Positions 11,101-24,039 are shown, numbered from the stretch's first letter. The stretch is 64,000 nt of DNA from Papaver somniferum (GCF_003573695.1 NC_039363.1:124665302-124729301), one strand, 5' to 3'. Notes: generated by a model from the sequence alone, not told the origin. Numbers and translations are program-made.

Positions 11101-11910
11101 TGCAAGTCCAACGCATGCATATGCCCTATGCCTAAATCGCCTGTGAAATTGGGATACAAAAAATGCGTCAACTTTAGCTTTTATGGCCTTGTACCCATTG
11201 TAGAATAAGGATGAGTTAGAACCGTGAGGAGATACATATGAAAGCTACATTTAAAGTATCATGCTTACAAACAGGCCTCGAAAGAAAAATTGACATGCAT
11301 TTTCCTGGTGAGATTTGAAGCTTTACGTCCCTGTTAATGTGTTACAAGCGGCGCATCGGTGAATTTCGGCCTGCCGAGTGTGGTACTGGGGGAGAAATTC
11401 CCCTGTCCGTCATACATACACTTGGGATTAAAAAAATAATGTGTTTTTTCTATGACATGGCAAATTATTTATCAAAGGACTAATTTCGGGCCACCAGTAA
11501 AAATTTGACGTCACATTGTTGATTTGAATCGCAATTATGTAATATTCCCTCCATCCTCAAAAAGTGGTACTTTTCAGTTTTAATTTAGCCTGTTATAGTG
11601 TATTGGCAGCCGCGTTAAAAAACTTTTTATAATAATTAGATGATTTAGTAGATATCAATTGGTTCAAATAAGCATGGCGGAAACATGAATTATCATTTAA
11701 AACGATATAAAGATCGTCAAACCATAAAAACTGAAATGAGCAGATTACATATTATTTTGATGACATTTGAGGTTCTAATTGGTATTAAGCTTAACTTAGA
11801 GAATATCTCTATGAGCCTATGACTAGTTTGTGTGCGGATGACATTATTCTGGATCTTGCTTTGAAATTTGGGTATAAATGTGAGTCTCGTCCTCTTACTT
11901 AGAAATGATT
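8108..11910. other. Intergenic, no gene recognised
   Basis: I find no coding domain. Small open frames at 9416-9698, 9754-10030 and 10917-11135 have no recognisable features. At 11544-11575 a sequence beginning TTCCCTCCATCC resembles one end of a Stowaway-like MITE, but I cannot find its partner. A tRNA D-arm-like string, CTAGCTCAGTCGGTA, occurs near 9299-9313 without a B box. Confidence 0.4.
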
Positions 11911-11913
11911 ATT

Positions 11914-12553
11914 AGAGCGTCCACAGTGGTGCGAATATAACCAAAGACTAAAGACTAAAAAAAATAATCAAATTTGGGTTGAGTCCGTCGTGTGACACAG
12001 TGGGAAAAGAGTATATTTGGTCGCGCGTTGATAAAGCTTACGCCTGGAATCAGGCGTTGATAAAGATAACACCTGACATGGGGCGTTTGTAAAGATTCCG
12101 CCCGACATATTAAAAAAAAAAAAAAAAAATGGGGCGTTGATAAAGTTAACGCCTCAAGCAAAGTTTTGAAAACTTTGTGAGTAAAGATCATGACTATATC
12201 AACGGCCCAAGAGAGGCGTTAACATTATGTACGCCTGTGTGCCCGGCGTTAACTTTACGTACGCCCCATCCAGACGGACATTATACCAACGCCCCATCCA
12301 GGCGGACATTATACCAACGCCTCTGCACCAGGCGTTAACTTTACGAACGCGCGGTTACAAACGGACATTATACCAACGCCCGTCGGGTAGGCGGACATTA
12401 TATAAACACCCGACTATATTTGGGTTTGGTCTGGATCGCCGACCAAATTTGGTCTGGGTTTTACTCTTTGATCAAATTTTGATCGATGGTCCGTCCCACT
12501 ACGCCAGCCCACTCGATCAAAAATTTGGGTTTAGTCGTCCACTGCGGTTGCTC
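11914..12553. mobile_element. MITE with TTA target duplication and GGCG...CGCC modular interior
   Basis: This 640-bp element is flanked by TTA on both sides (11911-11913 and 12554-12556). Its ends are GAGCGTCCACAGTGG and, reverse-complemented on the right, GAGCAACCGCAGTGG (12 of 15 match). A TTA/TAA duplication suggests a PIF/Harbinger-mobilised (Tourist-like) MITE. The interior is an irregular array of modules of the type GGCGTT...AACGCC, including GGCGTTAACTTTACG and GGCGGACATTATACCAACG repeated two to four times, so it can fold on itself extensively. There is no transposase. The family assignment is from TSD and terminal words only. Confidence 0.7.
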
Positions 12554-12556
12554 TTA

Positions 12557-14184
12557 GTGCTTCAAAAACAAATTTGGTTGTGTGGGGAGTAATAGTAGAA
12601 AGAATACAAAAAAAAAAAAAGTAAAAAGAAAAAAGAAAAAATTGTTCAATGGAAGAAGAAGTTTCTCCAAGGAAGGTCATCTTAAAGAGATTTAGAGAGC
12701 TTTTCTCCTAATTTCCTCTCTATGATGCACCTCATTCTCCTATAGAGTAAGCGTCCAATAAAATCATGAGTAAACCTTTGTAAGGTAGGGATGAGAACAA
12801 GAGCAAACTGACTTGGGAGATGAGTCTCTTAGTGAATGGTATACAAACCTAAGAAGAAAATGGGAGGGAGTGGATTAGGCATCAGCAGCTCAGGCGACTG
12901 GTCGATCATCGTTGGTGGTCGGGTCGGATCAGCAGCTCGATGGATCAAGCATGGGCGGCTGCTCCGAACTGGACAGCTACGGTAGGGCGGGATGTATTTG
13001 GCAGGGGTGTCATCGGGGAAGTGGATTAGTTCGGAGATTGAAAACATGACGGAAAGCCGAATTATCGGCATCGAGAAGGTTCGAGCGAAGAGTGTTCCTC
13101 TTGGCAACAAGGGCGCTTAGGCGGTCTGGTCATGCCGGCGGGACATCTAATGTCTGCAGCACTCACAATCTAAACGGTGCGATTAACTCAAACCCAAAAC
13201 CACCCAACCCTAACAAAGGGAACAAAAGGATCATTTTCACTGGTTTAGGCATCGGGAGTTAAGGCATGTTAATAAAATTTAACTGGCAAAAGGGCATTGC
13301 CATATTCCGAAGTGAAGTCATCTTTGTGGAGACAAATTATATGCGAAAAGACTAAGGCATATACTTTTTTACTTCATGTTCAGACTGAAGATCCCATAGG
13401 AAGAAGTTCGCGGTAGAAAATGGCGAAATCAAGAGTTGAGTGCCACATGTTTGTTGTCTTTCAAGTTAGAGATGGATCGAGAGTTAGGTTTTGCAAAAAC
13501 TATTCGCTAGATAGCAAATCCAAGACTATATAAAATCAATCTGCAGAAGCAAGATGATATTATGGTTTTAAGGGAGTTAACTGGCAATTTAGAAGAAGAT
13601 TGGATAACTAAAAGTAATACATACTTAGGTTGAAACACGATATTAAAGATGTGCATTTATTGGCTGGTGGGGAGGATAGTCTGTCGGGTGAATTATAAAA
13701 AAATTGATGGAGGAAATTGAGAATTAAAACTTTGATAGACTGCAGGGGAAGTAAAATGATTTCAGCTAAAGTTTCATTTATTGTTTGGGTGTACATGTAT
13801 AAGCTAATGCCATCTAGAAGTATGTTGCAGTCTGGTTATTTTTGCTTCCAACTTGTGTGTATTGTGAAACAATAAAGTCAAGACAAGTGATCTTTTCTTG
13901 CATTGAAAATGGGTAATCGGTTTGTGTAATTATTTCTTCTCAGTATGATACAATAAAAGGGTGTCTTTTGAAACTTTGGAAAAGCAGCCGAGAGTTGGAA
14001 TAATTACTAGATTCAACATAAAGTAAATCACGGTATGAGGTGTATTGTCATATGTCATAGTATGGGAACCGTCGAGGGAGATGGTTCACGAGTACACGAA
14101 GGACCTGCCCAGGATATTGTCCCCACTTAGCCATTATGGTCATCCAGCAATGTAAGACTTTTCACGGACAGCGTTGCGTTCATC
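12557..14184. other. Intergenic, no gene recognised
   Basis: There is an A-rich run at 12608-12645 and a GC-richer patch at 12850-13150, with no domain I can name. The open frames at 12829-13110 and 13608-13796 look like chance. Confidence 0.4.
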
Positions 14185-14243
14185 CACCAGCACTTCCCAA
14201 TAGGTCAACCATCCTAAATTACTCAAATCCTTGCACACTTAAC
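14185..14243 (-). repeat. 5S rRNA-derived segment, possibly of a Cassandra-type TRIM LTR
   Basis: The minus strand begins GTTAAGTGTGCAAGG and continues through AGGATGGTTGACC to TGGGAAGTGCT. This parallels the 3' half of plant 5S rRNA (GTTAAGCGTGCTTGGG, AGGATGGGTGACC, TGGGAAGTCCT) with several substitutions. Next to it (14090-14160) is CCCAGGATATTGTCC, a string I associate with plant TRIM LTRs. Cassandra TRIMs are known to carry 5S-like promoters in their LTRs. It could instead be a lone 5S pseudogene. I could not delimit the LTR. Confidence 0.55.
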
Positions 14244-14429
14244 TTTTTTTTCTAACTCTAAATCTAATTGCGTTGAAAAGGCCTTAGTGTTAGTACAGTT
14301 AAACTATTATTTATATTTCATTCAGCGAAACCTACTTGCTGAGTCAGAGTATTATAATACCATCATCTTAAATTACAGCCATCCTCAGCTCCAGAATATA
14401 TACAACCCCAAATATCTGACGTTTCCCGA

Positions 14430-14487
14430 TACTATGGAATGGTACCTGGACCAAACCGACCAGTATACTATGGAATGGTACCTGGAC
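14430..14487 (+). repeat. Two copies of a 22-bp direct repeat
   Basis: The string from TACTATGG to CCTGGAC occurs at 14430-14451 and again at 14466-14487, separated by 14 bp. It is a small local duplication of no obvious function. Confidence 0.6.
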
Positions 14488-14639
14488 AATTAGATATCAA
14501 AGATGGCCGATGAGACAGCGAAAAGAGCTAGGATCAGCTAAATCCTTTCCATCTGTGAGGAGTAATTTAAGATGTGTATCCATTGGAAAGGATGAAACAC
14601 GAGCTCATGTGAGAGTGCTTAAGGATATCTAGGACATAT

Positions 14640-17600
14640 TTTCGCTGAAAAAGAAAAATAACCTTAGGGATCGAGAAGCTTCAATACCTAAAAAATATAG
14701 TAGACGACCAAAATCCTTGATGGAGAAATGAGATGCAAGTCGTGACTTGAGTGAGTTAATAAAATCATCATTTGTGCCAGTGATAATGATATCATCAACG
14801 TAAACGAGAATAAATCTGGATATTATGTCTCGATGATATGTGAAGAGCGAGTTATCACATAAATATTTCTGGAAACCTTCAGTTATCAAAACTGATGAGA
14901 GTTTTGCAAACCATTGACGAGAAGCTTGCTTAACACCATAAAGAGATTTCTTAAGTTTAAAAACTTTAGACTCACCTTTGCGTGCCAAACCTAGAGGAAT
15001 CTTTACATATATTTCTTCATCAAGATCTCCTTGAATAAATGAATTGTTTACGTTTAGCTGATGCAGAGACCAACCTATGATGATTGCAACAGACAATAAG
15101 ACTCGAACAGTGACCAGTTTGGCTACCAGAGCAAAATTATCATAATAGTCAATCCTTTCTTGCTGAGTATATCCATTTTCTACGATACGCGTTTTATAAC
15201 GTTCAACTGTACCATCGGGATTAAATTTTATCTTAAAAACCCATTTGCAGCCAATGGTTGTTTTACTAGTTGGTAAGTCAACCATATTCCAAGTATTGTT
15301 GGCTTCTAAAGCAATGATCTCTTTAGCCATGGATGCACGCCATTTAGGACATTTAGTTACCTATGAAAAAGATTTTGATTCTTTGGTGAGAATGACTCCA
15401 GCAATAAAGGATTTATGAAATGGAGTGAAATTATCAAAAGACAAGTAATTAGTCACTGGATAAACTGAAGTTGATGTACATTAAGTTGGGGAACAATGAT
15501 AATATTTTATATAGACATGAGGATTTCGAACACGAGATGGTCGTGAAGTTGTTGGAGGAATGACAAATTCCGATAATGGGACTACATGAGGAATATGTTG
15601 CAAGACAGATGGAGAAATAGAATTGTTGTCCGGAGAAGGTGAGGGCTCTGGAGAAGAGGCACCTGAAGGTATCGAAATAGGACCTAACGGTGATGTTGTA
15701 GGTGATGGACTTGGATCAATATCAGGATGCATGAATTCACAGTTAGGTTGTGAATGAGATACAATAGACTGCATAGAATTGTCAGTCAATGAAAGAAGTG
15801 AATGAAAAATGGAGTCATAGTAAGCAGGATCAGGATGTTGTACCTGTATAGGTTTTAACACAGGTGAAAAACTTGATAAATCATGAAAGGGAAAAACGTT
15901 TTCATGAAATACCACATCCCTGGAAGTATAAGTTGATTTAGATTCAAAATCATTAACAACATATCCTTTTTGACCATACGGGTATCCAACAAGAAATCCT
16001 ATCTTGGCACGTTGGTCAAATTTGTGAGAAATTCTTGTATTTCTCCCAAAACATACGCAACCAAATACCCGTAGGTAAGAATAATCTGGTGGTTTCTGTA
16101 GCAACATCTCATGCGGTGTTTTATGAGATAAAATTGGAATTTGCATCTTATTGATCAAGTATGTAGCAACAAGGACACATTTTCCCCAAAAAAAAAGAGG
16201 CGAGTTAGATTAAAACTGTAATGTTCGTGCTACATTGAGAAGGTGGCGGTGTTTTCTCTCGACAACGACATTCTGTTGTAGAGTATATAAACACAACCCG
16301 GTGGACCAGACGATGGAAGTAGTACCGTCGATTGATGTAAAATACCATGTTGATGAAACCATGATTGTAGTTCATTAGATTTGAACTTGGACCCATTTTC
16401 AGAATGGAAAGCCTGTAGCTGTGGGATGAGCAATGTATGGATTCCAAAGGAGATACTGGAAATTTTGTGACCAAATATTATTCATAACAAAAGAGAAAAA
16501 TTATTTAAGAAACTCCAAGGTTTTTGATTTGACTTTCATTAGGTACACCCAAGTGCATCTAGTATAACTGTTGACAATTGTAAGAAAATATTTTGCACCA
16601 GTGAGTGGTTCAGTTGCAAAAGGACCCCATATATTAGCATGGATTAATTGAAAAGGATGTGAAGATGAAGAAGTACTTTTACTAAACTAAAGACGAGTTT
16701 GTTTCGCCCGAGGGAATACATCACATGAGTGACTAAACTGAGAGATAATATAATTAAATTTGCTAACTAAAAAAAGAAAATAATCCACACTTGGATGGCC
16801 GAGACGGCGATGCCATGTATCAATATGTTTATTTGTAGCTAAAGATAAAGCAAATGACTGAAAGATAAAATGGTAGAGGCCGACAATGCACCTACTCCAT
16901 CCAATCTCCTTGTTCGTGTGACGATCCTGAAAGATGCAAGACTTTTGTGAGAATTTGATACAATAATTTGATGTACTAGTCAGTTGACTGACTGAGGTTA
17001 GATTAAATTTGAAACTCGGAATATGCATGTAAGACATCGAGTAGTTTAATAGTTGGAGATAAATCTACACTTCCAATGTGTTTCACAGAGGTATTAGATC
17101 CATATGGTAATTGGACACTGATTGGTTTAGTAATCCAGGAATATGTAGTAAAAAAAGAAAGAGAATAACAGATGTAGTGAGTTGCACCACGATCTACGTA
17201 CTATCCATACATGAGCGGAACAAGACAAGACAGTACCTGCAAAGTTGGCAGATGGGATTGAGTCTGCGGCTTCATGTTCTGGATCGAGAAGAGAAAGCAA
17301 TCGAGCATATTGTGCAGCACTGATAGCAGGTGCAGGTGCATTGACAGCAACAAGAACATGAGTATCTGAATCTCGCGACTTTGGAAAATCTTTTGGGTAC
17401 CCATTCAATTTCCAGCAAGTCTGCTTGGTATGTCCATGCTTGTTACAATGGTTACAAAATGGCCGCGGGCGTTTATTGTTTCCATTGTTGGTAAAGGATG
17501 CGTCTTTGATTCCTTGGGTCACTGCGAGTAACATTCAGAGTTGCTGATTCAACAGAAATGATATAAGAGAAATTGATACCTTGTTGTTTTTCTTCTTGTC

Positions 17601-18295
17601 TGACATGGTTATGTATCTGGGCAGGTGACGGCATAGGCTCCATCAACAATGTCTGGATGCGCAGTTGAGAAAATCAATCATGCGATCCTTGAAGATCTGA
17701 TGTGGAAGATCTGATGCATATCCAATGTGGTTGGAAGATCTGATGCATATCCAATCAGATCTTCCACATTGGACACGGCATAGGCTTCCAACCAAATCAT
17801 CACAGCGTGTCCAATGTGGAAGATCTGATGCATATGTTGGTGTTTTGACTGTGCCATCGATGTAGCATGTCTTACCCTTTGCACCTAGGGCTTTAGTCAT
17901 GCCTCTTTCCAAATACAGTAGTTCTCACTGTTGAGCAGAGGAGTGAAGATCACGATGGTAAGATTATCATCTGGATGTATATAATAAGGACTGGTTGGAG
18001 AAATACATGAATCCTTGTTAGAAGCAGTGGTGCTTGGAGATGCCATTGAAGGGTTTAGCTCGCCTTCGACAGCAAGGAAGATGTAGAGAGAGAAAAACTC
18101 TAACCTAACTCAAATATGGTATAGAGAATTTTTGTGGATGAATTTATATCTCTCACAACCGTATAGAGATCTGTTTGTTGGTCTGAATATAGGAAGATTA
18201 ATAGCCAAATAGTTATCGAGCTAAAAGGATGGAAGACTGACTTGACTAGTGACTTTGTTACAACAACCTAATTAAGGTGATGATACTGTGCAACA
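14640..18295 (-). mobile_element. Degenerate Ty1/copia retrotransposon, 3' truncated
   Basis: Read on the minus strand, the element starts with a possible LTR (18295-18082, TGTTG...CTACA, with TATA-like TATAAAT inside) and a gag start MASPSTTASNK at 18046. A gag CCHC knuckle CNHCNKHGHTKQTC follows near 17450. The pre-integrase domain DTWHRRLGHPS is near 16800, and integrase fragments at 16474-16205 include a linker with YLRVFGCVCF and KGYV. The copia reverse transcriptase (15330-14640) has KSLYGVKQASRQW and the YVDD box. The order integrase before RT is diagnostic of Ty1/copia. RT motif text degrades just after LLYFLGIEASRS, so RNase H and the 3' LTR are missing. Multiple stops and frameshifts separate the pieces, and gag is further scrambled at 17650-17910. 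No PBS was recognised next to the candidate LTR. Confidence 0.85.
17703..17845. repeat. Direct and inverted duplications inside copia gag
   Basis: GGAAGATCTGATGCATAT occurs three times (about 17704, 17732 and 17818). CAGATCTTCCACATTGG at 17755-17771 is the inverse of CCAATGTGGAAGATCTG at 17810-17826. TTGGACACGGCATAGG also appears to be a displaced copy of flanking gag sequence. This is a local rearrangement with template switching, not a functional repeat. Confidence 0.6.
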
Positions 18296-21200
18296 AACTT
18301 AATATAGCTAGGGGGTGTACACCATGGTATCTGACCTAGATAGAGTCATTCGTCCTCCGAATGGATTAGCTCGGCTTTTGCTAACCATCGGTAGTTTGAC
18401 AATTGTTCCAGCGGATCCGATTAAAGAAAATGTTACAGTATCACTAATCCATTTATTAATATCTGACGTTCTTAACGGACCTAACTGTCTCCTTTGGAAT
18501 ATAGTTCTGGAGAAGAAGTCGTTGTCATCAAAAATGGGACGTAAGAAGGAAGCCAGCTATACTCCACTTAGAACAGGAGGCAGGCATCTTACGTCTGTGT
18601 CCCCTTAATACTCTTCCCCAAAAGAACAGGCATCTCTTTTGGTATTCTCGATTAAGAAATTAGAGTGTGGTACAACGACACCCTATGCCAGTGCCACTCT
18701 CCGCTTATTCTTTATTTTTATTTGTTTTTTTAATTTTCTTACTTGCCCTGATTCTCGGTTTTGTTAGCCGTATGCACCATCGTACTACACCCCACCACCC
18801 CCTCGTGCATTTCCCATATTCCTTCCTGCTGGTTCCATAAACGTGGGTAGATACTGTCCTCCGTATTTTTGAATTCTGTAGATCTTCTTCTTCTCTTTTA
18901 ATCACGTGAATCGAGTATTTAGATCAGTTAAGCAAAACAGCTAGCTAAAGGAACACAGAAACTTTGAAAAAGAGCCCGCCAACTTTGAAAAGATGATAAA
19001 AATTCTTGAATTCTCAGCTAAGTAATACTTGGCTGACATTTTAAAAGTTGGATCGGTACTGGTACATGTTGATGTAGTTTGTAGTATTAAACTAATGAGT
19101 TATCTTCTGTTTCATTAGTAGTTGTTAATTAGTAATTAGCATGTAAACAGTAATCTCATCTTTTGAAATTGTCAATCTCCTATAAAGGGTTATATTTCTT
19201 CCTTGATCTGATTAACTAGACTGTCAACAGCTGCTCCAACTTTTACTTTATTACTGAAAACTTTTGGTACCCGAAACTGGTCAGTTAAATGCATTTTCAG
19301 CCAAATTTTGGTGATTCTAGTGATTTAGTTGGCCAGGGGTTGAACACTCGTGTTATAGGTTAGAGGTTCGACTACTCTCCCTCGAATTTGGAAAGAAAAA
19401 GAAATAAAATAAAAGAAACCAAATTACGAAACAGAAAACGACGTTGGTACCTTTTGTTTTCTTGGGGGAGCCCATAATCATATAGGCTTTAGACGCAAAC
19501 GACTATATTAGCTGGTTCCAATTATTGGAGGATTCAAAAACAAAAAAAAAGTTGAAGGATAGTGAGACACTACTGTATCTGTGCATTGATTTCTAGAATA
19601 TAGAGGGTATATACATGGATAACACCCATAATCCTGTTTTCTATACTGATTAGTGATGTGAGAAACCTGTTGCTGATAGCTTCAATTGATGAATGACGAC
19701 ATATCATCACTAAAAGACAGCAGAAGCCGTTGTTAATTAACAAGGCTAGTAATGCTAACAATAATTTGTTGGCCTTCATCAACCACTCCTTTCCCATTCG
19801 TTCATGTCAACATCGTTTGTTCTGCTTCTCTCATCTATTCTTTGGAACAAACAGCTGGGAAAATATATCTATAATACTAGATATAGATAGTCATCAAATC
19901 GGTTGATCTTAGTTCATTTATGTAAATGTTTAATAGCCTCCATCAACCACTAACGTTGTCTTACTTACCTTCGTCATCTCTCTTCCAATAATTTTGGGTA
20001 TCTATTTGACATATCTTCGAGATCTTGTCCGGTTATGTGGTATAACTGGTTCAAACCAGTAGGATAAAGGGTTAGTTTCGGAAAAATTTGAAATTCTGGT
20101 TTAGGAGACTCCTCGACCAAAGACTTTATTACTGTACTACAGTGATATATGTGCTTTTCACAAATCAACTATGTCGAATAAAAAAAAAACAAGTATACAT
20201 TGGCTAAAGGTAGAGATTTTTCAATTCCAGCAAACCAACTTTGTGGGAATGCACTGATGCAATCTAAAACCATTGCAGGACCACAATTTTCTGTTGGCAC
20301 GGGATATAACACGACCGGCAAATCAGTCATCATCATAAGCAAAGAAATGCATGGGTTTGGTTGGTAATTAACAACCCCTAACCAAGATTAGAGCAGATAA
20401 AGCTAATCTGTCTTGTTCTCCATTTATATACTCCTCATATGATATATATACATCCCACTATCTAAAAGCAACAAATCTATAGATTATGGTACTAATCAAA
20501 ATGTACCAAGGAATATACTCTTGTTCTTCATGCAATAGACTGTCAGCTGATTGGCCCATCTTGTATTATTAGTGGAACATGCACCGGATAATTGGTTGAT
20601 ACACTGTATTTAAGTAACTAACTAGGGAAGACTTTAAGATTAGACATTAGTGATGGTCTGAAAAAAGTGATTATTAGGTTAATCTAGTCTATATTATACT
20701 ATATAATAGTGTTTGGATTAGAGAGAAAAATTAATTTTTTTTAAGAGATATGCTCAACTAATCAGTATAGAGAGCGTATGCTAATGCCACCCATCCATAA
20801 ACACATCCACAAGAAAAAATATTAGCTCCTCCCAATTCTTTATCTTGCTTGGGTAGTGGGGTTGCTTAGTGGAAGAAAAAGCATAGTATGTGATTGACAA
20901 AACAAATTAAGAGAGGTGATTAAGAAGTTTAACTAATCAAAAAAATATGCTTTACTTGATATTGGAAGATTAGTGGCCATTTTTATGGATTTAAAAAACT
21001 TTAAGATCTGGATTAATTGGTAGTTAAGTAATCACGACTTGACTAATTAACTTTAGTGTACTTGGTGAATGAATAAAGTTGTGTTAATTTAGGGGTACAT
21101 GACAAAGCTAACCAATGGTATTCATCAACCAAGAATACACCAAGTTACGGGCATATTTCTTTTTCCCTCCTTTACGTTTTAATATGCGTTTCTTTTTTCT

Positions 21201-22632
21201 TTTGTGGTGTACACACTTGATGGAATCTAAGCAACATCCTCTCTTTTTTTTCCTTCAGTCCCGACACTCGCAATATTTGTTTTTAAAAAAATTTGGTTGG
21301 GATAGCCAGGTGCTTAACTAAGAATGAAACCGGATTATGCTTCATATTCCCTCTTTACTTGAACTACTTTTTTGAAATTCTTAGCGAATTAAACACCAAA
21401 GAATTATGCACCATATATACATCAGTAAAGTTGGAACCATGCGTAGTACTGTACGTTCTAGTCTGGCCAGCTTTTTTGGGTTCTAGTGACCGAGGGGCAG
21501 AGACTTTTATGTCCACAGTGTGCGTCTTCAAGATCGCTAATAGGGGGACTGATTTACCAGCAGGTGTATAAAATCTATATAAGACTTAGACAAACAATTT
21601 TTTTTATATATGCGGAAATGGTACACCCCAAACAAACGGGTACCCTCTATTAACAGCCATGCATGTTGGTTTTAAAGTGTTGGTACTCTGGATAATCCTT
21701 TTCGATAGGTGCACATCTTTGTTATGCCTTTTGCTGGTGGCTAGCCCTGAGAATTGTTCGCATCGGTAGCTCGATAGTGCTGGAGCGATCGATGGGATTC
21801 CTTCGTACTGACACTCTCTTTTGACATGATCATTACATGTCTACATCCATTAATAAACTGTTGAAATTTGTCTCACTACCAGTAGGAATCTTTAGGTGTG
21901 CATGTCGACAATAAAATAAGCAAGTTTGAGCTTTCCCGGTCATCATCTTCTTTGAATGGAGAAGTTGTTCCATGTCCAGAATAATTTCAAATTATTATTA
22001 TTCAACCATATAAACAAAATTTGTGGCTATGTGTCTTCTATGACTATACATTTAACTTGGAAATAAAAAGTTAGATCAAAAATTTGGAAAAAAAAACACA
22101 TCTTAGTACGTATATATATTCTTCAAAACTAATTCGTGGAATTCAATAACAATAAAACGCCGATACATTTTGAAGACTGAGTACTACTGACTGCAACTAC
22201 ATGACTCAATATCACATCTTAATAGAGGTTATTCGTACCTGTCCCCTCATGTTTGGCATCAAATTATTAGTTTTGTCAAGTGGAATCAAACACTTTATTA
22301 CTGTAACAATAACAAAAGTTGGCCGTATGCATCCATAGGTTGTTTGTCTGTTATATATCCAAGTGAAAACCAGTACAGCCACAAATTAATTGATTGACAT
22401 TGTGCATGATTGGTTTCAGGTGGTTATAGCCATAGGAAAGAATCAGAGTGCACCACTCGGCAGTTACTTTCTCAGGTGGTTATGTGACGTGTTTACAACC
22501 GATTATTTTTCCGATAGATCCGTATTTAACCCGGGATATTTTGCTCAAGAATGATTAAAATATCACAATGTGCATAAGCATATAGTTAAAAAGATGGACA
22601 TTTTAGCGCAATTCTTGGATATTGCAAAAAAG
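18296..22632. other. Intergenic, no gene recognised
   Basis: This is AT-rich with no domain-bearing frame. ORFs at 18315-18608, 19570-19797 and 21293-21571 show nothing recognisable. A tRNA/SINE-like string lies at 19318-19385, listed separately. Confidence 0.4.
19318..19385 (+). repeat. Possible tRNA-derived SINE fragment
   Basis: The sequence has an A-box-like TTAGTTGGCCAGGGGTT near 19325 and a B-box-like AGAGGTTCGACTACT near 19362, spaced as in tRNA-derived SINE heads. An A-rich tail-like stretch follows at 19392-19425. There is no clear target duplication, so the call is weak. Confidence 0.35.
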
Positions 22633-22933
22633 TCACACTACGGGAAAAATATACATCTACAACTGGAGATTTACAACTCTTCGCTAAACATCGTAGAAAG
22701 TCCTATGTTTTACAACTGGTTTCAAAGGAAGAGTTGTCGTATATCATCACTGCCAACCCTTAGGAAACAAGGGGTTGCGCTAAGAAAACAAACGACAACT
22801 CCTTAAGCAAAAGAGTTGTGACGACATTTAGCTATAACAACTCTGTTCCATAAAGGAAGTGACTAAGCCTATCACAATTTTTACAAGAGTTGTTGAAGAA
22901 AACCAAAATATGATGATGAAAAATAGTGTTAGA

Positions 22934-23270
22934 GGGGAGATTCGAACATGAAACTACTGCATGGAAGTCTAGATCATCAACTATCCTTAAAGTTGACAAG
23001 TTTTGATTTGTTTTTCTTTTTTTTTAATAAAAACGTATAACGATACTTATAAGTGTTGTTGAAGTGAAATATAGAATGTTGGAAAAAATGAGGTTAGAGG
23101 GGAGATTCGAACATGAATCTACTGCATGGAAGTCTAGCTCATCAACCATCCTTACTGTTCATAATTTTTGGCTTTTTTCTTTTAATAAGAATGTATAACA
23201 ACACTTATAAGTGTTGTTGAAGTAAAAATATAGAACGTTGGAAGAAATGAGGATGGAGGGATTTGATCCT
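22934..23270 (-). repeat. Three tandem units with tRNA-like B-box
   Basis: Units about 155-165 bp apart carry, on the minus strand, GTTCGAATCTCCCC (22947-22934 and 23112-23099) and a diverged third copy near 23270-23255. Each is preceded by GCTAGACTTCCATGCAG-like sequence. Between them lies AAGTGTTGTTGAAGT-type text, which also resembles the subterminal repeat of the host CACTA. The B-box resemblance may be coincidental. Confidence 0.5.
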
Positions 23271-23442
23271 CATCCTCCTGCATAGAAGTATACACCACTA
23301 ACCATACCTACACTATCACATGTTCTGTTAAGTTTGTGGTTCTTTAATACACTAACTTTATTACAACCCTTCATAAAAGTTGTAAAACAAAATGTAATGC
23401 TCAAAAATAATGCTCAGGTGACTGAGCCGCAAACAGCGCGAA

Positions 23443-23565
23443 GCCTTCTCTGTAAACAATCACATACATGCCTTCTCTGTAAACAATCACATACATACCT
23501 TCTCTGTAAACAATCACATACATTTTTCTCTGTAAACAATCACATACATTCTTCTCTGTAAGCAT
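23443..23565 (+). repeat. 27-bp tandem repeat, 4.6 copies
   Basis: The core TTCTCTGTAAACAATCACAT recurs at 27-bp (once 26-bp) steps from 23443. The first three units are almost identical, and the fifth decays after TTCTCTGTAAGCAT. It has no spacers, so it is not CRISPR-like. It lies inside the CACTA element. Confidence 0.8.
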
Positions 23566-24039
23566 TGGCATCGCATAAGACAAATACTTCTCAAACTGCT
23601 CTCCTATTCCTTGGCAAAATCTGGCACATTCTGCAATCACAACAACTTCACCAAAGAGGGTTAAGTTCAATATGTAACTTCCCTTCTAAAACCATATAAC
23701 TCAAATTTCAAAACACTAAGTTCCAAAGTCAACACATATCCTCAGTAGATTACTGATCGATCTGGGTAATAGACCCTTTATATGGAAATGGATGGTTGTG
23801 ATGAAAGTTTTTCTACATCCCTTTCCACAACTCTTAAGAAAAGTCGTCGTAAGGATACGACAAATTTTTCTCACTTCTGCAGAATTTTTCTTACTTCTGC
23901 CAAAAATTTCTCACTTCAGCAAAAAAATATTTTGTTATCCGGTTCTGCAAAAAATTTCTCACTTCTGCAAAAAAAAAAAAAAAAGTTGGGTTAAATCACT
24001 AACTTAAGGTTATTAAGATTGGTAGAAATATCCGAAAAC

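Noticed and set aside
11544..11770. A Stowaway-like MITE starting TTCCCTCCATCC
   Set aside because: No complementary right end or TA duplication could be found nearby.
18315..18608. A 97-aa open frame next to the copia LTR
   Set aside because: No domain, no start context and no homology that I recognise; treated as chance.
23443..23565. Regular 27-bp repeats that could look like a CRISPR array
   Set aside because: Units are directly contiguous with no unique spacers, inside a plant transposon.
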